NCBI GenBank assembly: GCA_002706365.1
Contig: PALM01000044.1
Span: 1 to 64,000, forward strand
Source of the DNA: Flavobacteriales bacterium
Lineage (GTDB): Bacteria; Bacteroidota; Bacteroidia; Flavobacteriales_E; Vicingaceae
DNA length: 64,000 nucleotides
Reading direction: 5' to 3'
Shown here: piece after piece, positions 61,561-64,000 of the stretch
Position numbering within the stretch: the stretch's first letter is position 1
Layout: every line of letters begins with the position of its first letter
Program-made: the position numbers and the translations under genes
The notes under the pieces: model-generated
The model's database searches: none
Told to the model about the DNA's origin: nothing
What the model saw: only the letters and a program-made list of their open reading frames with translations

Positions 61561-64000
61561 ATGGAAACAGTAGCTCCTTATAAACCAAAGAATAAGATCA
61601 GAATTGTAACTGCAGCCTCACTTTTTGATGGCCATGATGCGGCTATCAATGTGATGCGCAGAATCATTCAAGCTACCGGCGTTGAGGTGATCCATTTAGG
61701 TCATGATCGATCGGTACAGGAAGTAGTAGATACTGCGATTCAGGAAGATGCAAATGCCATTGCAATGACATCCTACCAAGGCGGACATACAGAGTACTTC
61801 AAATACATGAAGGATCTCTTGAAAGAAAGAGGTGCAGAACACATTAAGATCTTCGGTGGAGGAGGTGGAGTAATTCTACCAGAAGAGATCAAAGAGCTAC
61901 ATGAATATGGAATAGATCGAATTTACTCTCCAGATGATGGAAGAGAACTTGGATTGCAGGGAATGATCAATGATCTTGTGGAGAGAAGTGATTATCCAAC
62001 AGGTAAGGGATTGAATGGAGAGATCAATCATATTGGCGATAAAGACAGTAAGGCAATTGCCAGCTTGATCTCAGGAGCGGAAAACTTCCCTGAAGAGTCT
62101 AAAGGCATCCTTGAGAAAGTACACAAGCTAGCCGAAAAGGTTGAAACTCCTGTTCTGGGAATCACCGGAACAGGTGGAGCAGGTAAATCATCTTTAGTAG
62201 ATGAGTTGGTGCGTCGTTTCTTGATCGATTTTGAAGATAAAACCATCGGTATCATCTCAGTGGATCCTTCAAAGAGAAAGACAGGTGGTGCATTATTGGG
62301 AGATAGAATTCGCATGAATTCCATCCGAAACGATAGAGTTTATATGCGCTCTTTGGCTACTCGCCAGTCGAACCTTGCCCTTTCTAAGCATGTGAAAGAA
62401 GCAGTTTCTATCTTGAAAGCTGCGCAGTATGATCTGATCATTCTTGAAACCTCTGGTATTGGTCAGTCTGATACGGAGATTACAGATCATTCAGACCTGA
62501 GCTTATATGTGATGACACCGGAATTTGGTGCAGCTACCCAATTGGAGAAGATCGATATGCTCGACTTTGCCGATGTAGTGGCCATCAATAAATTCGATAA
62601 GCGAGGCGCATTGGATGCACTTAGAGATGTAAAGAAGCAATTCATGCGCAATCATCAGCTTTGGGATGCCAAGGATGAGGATCTTCCTGTTTATGGAACT
62701 ATCGCTTCTCAATTCAATGATCCCGGAACCAATCAACTCTACAAGAGATTGATGGATCTGATCGTGGAAAGAACCGGTGCAGAATTGAAATCTTCTTTTG
62801 AGATATCCGATGAGATGTCGGAGAAGATCTTCATCATCCCGCCGAAGCGTACACGTTATCTTTCTGAGATCTCAGAGAACAACCGCTCTTATGATGAGTG
62901 GGTTGAACAACAAGCAGAGGTGGCACAGAAGCTCTATGGAATGCAGAAATCAATGGATGCCATATCTGAGCTGGATGTAGACGATAAGGACAGATTGATC
63001 AAGGATCTGCAAGCTTCATTTGAGAAGGTGAAATTGGAATTGGATCCAAAGAATTTCCAATTGATCCAGGAATGGGAAGGAAAGAAGAAAAGATATAGCG
63101 ATGATGTCTATACTTTCAAAGTAAGAGATAAAGAGATCAAAATGGAGACTCACACTACCTCATTGAGTCATACCAAGATCCCAAAAGTGGCTTTGCCAAA
63201 GTATCAAGCTTGGGGAGATATCCTCAAATGGCATTTGCAAGAGAATGTACCAGGAGAATTTCCATATACCGCTGGATTATTCCCTTTCAAACGAAAAGGT
63301 GAAGATCCAACAAGGATGTTTGCCGGAGAAGGCGGACCGGAAAGAACAAACCGCAGATTCCACTATGTTTCTAAAGAACTGCCTGCTAAGCGTTTGTCAA
63401 CGGCTTTCGATTCTGTAACCCTTTACGGACACGATCCGGCTTATCGTCCGGATATCTATGGAAAGATCGGTAATGCGGGAGTGTCGATATGCTGCTTGGA
63501 TGATGCCAAAAAACTTTATTCTGGTTTCAATCTAGCGGATCCAATGACATCGGTATCTATGACCATTAATGGTCCGGCTCCAATGCTATTGGGATTCTTT
63601 ATGAATGCCGCCATCGACCAGCAATGCGAGATCTACATCAAGGAGAACGGCCTTGAAAAAGAGGTGGAGAAAAAGATCGAAAAGATCTACAAGGATAAAG
63701 GTGTTGATAGACCTGCTTATCAAGGTAAATTGCCTGAAGGAAATGATGGTCTGGGCTTGATGCTTCTCGGTGTTACGGGAGATCAAGTGCTAGATAAGGA
63801 TGTATATGCCAAGATCAAAAAAGACACCATTTCAAGAGTAAGAGGTACGGTTCAAGCTGATATCCTCAAAGAAGATCAGGCTCAGAATACCTGTATCTTC
63901 TCTACTGAGTTTGCGTTGAGACTGATGGGCGATGTGCAGGAGTACTTCATCGATAATCAAGTGAGAAACTTCTATTCAGTATCCATTTCAGGTTATCACA
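61561..64000 (+). CDS. icmF: Fused isobutyryl-CoA mutase IcmF (3' end beyond window)
   Basis: At least 813 codons, open to the window end. An N-terminal B12-binding domain has DGHD with the cobalt-ligating His25. The MeaB-like G-protein chaperone domain follows with P-loop GTGGAGKSS near 203 and NKFDKRGA near 343. A linker leads to the acyl-CoA mutase barrel, from about 540. This domain order is that of IcmF, which isomerises isobutyryl-CoA and butyryl-CoA and repairs its own cofactor. Methylmalonyl-CoA mutases are organised differently. A related substrate such as pivalyl-CoA is not excluded. Confidence 0.95.
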   Translation, partial: METVAPYKPKNKIRIVTAASLFDGHDAAINVMRRIIQATGVEVIHLGHDRSVQEVVDTAIQEDANAIAMTSYQGGHTEYFKYMKDLLKERGAEHIKIFGGGGGVILPEEIKELHEYGIDRIYSPDDGRELGLQGMINDLVERSDYPTGKGLNGEINHIGDKDSKAIASLISGAENFPEESKGILEKVHKLAEKVETPVLGITGTGGAGKSSLVDELVRRFLIDFEDKTIGIISVDPSKRKTGGALLGDRIRMNSIRNDRVYMRSLATRQSNLALSKHVKEAVSILKAAQYDLIILETSGIGQSDTEITDHSDLSLYVMTPEFGAATQLEKIDMLDFADVVAINKFDKRGALDALRDVKKQFMRNHQLWDAKDEDLPVYGTIASQFNDPGTNQLYKRLMDLIVERTGAELKSSFEISDEMSEKIFIIPPKRTRYLSEISENNRSYDEWVEQQAEVAQKLYGMQKSMDAISELDVDDKDRLIKDLQASFEKVKLELDPKNFQLIQEWEGKKKRYSDDVYTFKVRDKEIKMETHTTSLSHTKIPKVALPKYQAWGDILKWHLQENVPGEFPYTAGLFPFKRKGEDPTRMFAGEGGPERTNRRFHYVSKELPAKRLSTAFDSVTLYGHDPAYRPDIYGKIGNAGVSICCLDDAKKLYSGFNLADPMTSVSMTINGPAPMLLGFFMNAAIDQQCEIYIKENGLEKEVEKKIEKIYKDKGVDRPAYQGKLPEGNDGLGLMLLGVTGDQVLDKDVYAKIKKDTISRVRGTVQADILKEDQAQNTCIFSTEFALRLMGDVQEYFIDNQVRNFYSVSISGYH

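Noticed and set aside
1-64000. tRNA, rRNA and known riboswitches
   Set aside because: No cloverleaf-like, rRNA-like or cobalamin-riboswitch-like stretch was recognised by eye, including the gap before icmF. A covariance-model search would be needed to exclude small RNAs.

Overview
The window is AT-rich DNA from a member of the Bacteroidota. The evidence is Bacteroidota-type -7 promoter elements (TAnnTTTG), A-rich rather than Shine-Dalgarno leaders, many lipoproteins, a T9SS-type sorting tail, a PorE-like cell-envelope protein, and a Sec/lipoprotein clade II nitrous-oxide reductase. No rRNA, tRNA, CRISPR array or transposase was seen.

Positions 1-11,300: an HDAC-family gene, then one long nitrous-oxide-reduction operon on the + strand. 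Its order is cytochrome c, fasciclin lipoprotein, nosZ, NosB-like membrane protein, nosL, a NosL domain fused to an outer-membrane barrel, nosD, nosF, nosY, an Rrf2 regulator and an NnrS-like polytopic protein. An FNR/DNR-type palindrome sits at class II distance from a perfect -7 element. Positions 11,300-15,050 hold a converging NO-defence operon: a small membrane protein, truncated globin, tryptophan 2,3-dioxygenase, RIC/ScdA, a lipoprotein and a CopD-like membrane protein. A second cysteine-containing Rrf2 gene stands at its head. Two copies of one operator, TARTGGA-N8-TCCATTA, lie before this regulator and before the operon it probably controls.

Positions 15,150-25,480: a two-component system (histidine kinase plus GAFTGA-type sigma54 activator) followed by a co-directional run. 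The run holds a Cys-rich small protein, a previously unlisted 40-residue membrane peptide, glutamate dehydrogenase, an Rnk-like protein, a coiled-coil protein, a universal stress protein, the three-subunit transhydrogenase PntAA/AB/B, a second Rnk-like protein and DUF3124. It looks like a redox/energy-balance cassette.

Positions 25,650-49,550: mostly ordinary chromosomal genes, including dienoyl-CoA reductase, DUF819, PAS protein, SirB1-like, nucleoside phosphorylase, Usp, CinA, LOG, UvrA and lytic transglycosylase. A polysaccharide export set (WecA/MraY-like, RfbC, Wzc, Wza, GT4, AsnB) is followed by DUF423, saccharopine dehydrogenase, FAH and an exonuclease. Positions 49,550-64,000: PorE-like protein, E2 acyltransferase, a T9SS cargo-like protein, GT2 fusion, RecR, sodium symporter, two envelope proteins, M28/PDZ peptidase and the start of the fused mutase IcmF, which runs off the end.

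Three loci (1-186, 29,190-29,680 and 60,020-60,125) carry an unusual element made of 7-bp ARYCTAG units. Two are associated with an S23-like four-helix-bundle gene (one cut by the window edge, one decayed) and one has no gene. The two gene-bearing copies are in opposite orientation and bracket the respiratory/NO region. This is the best candidate for something not explained by the usual feature types.
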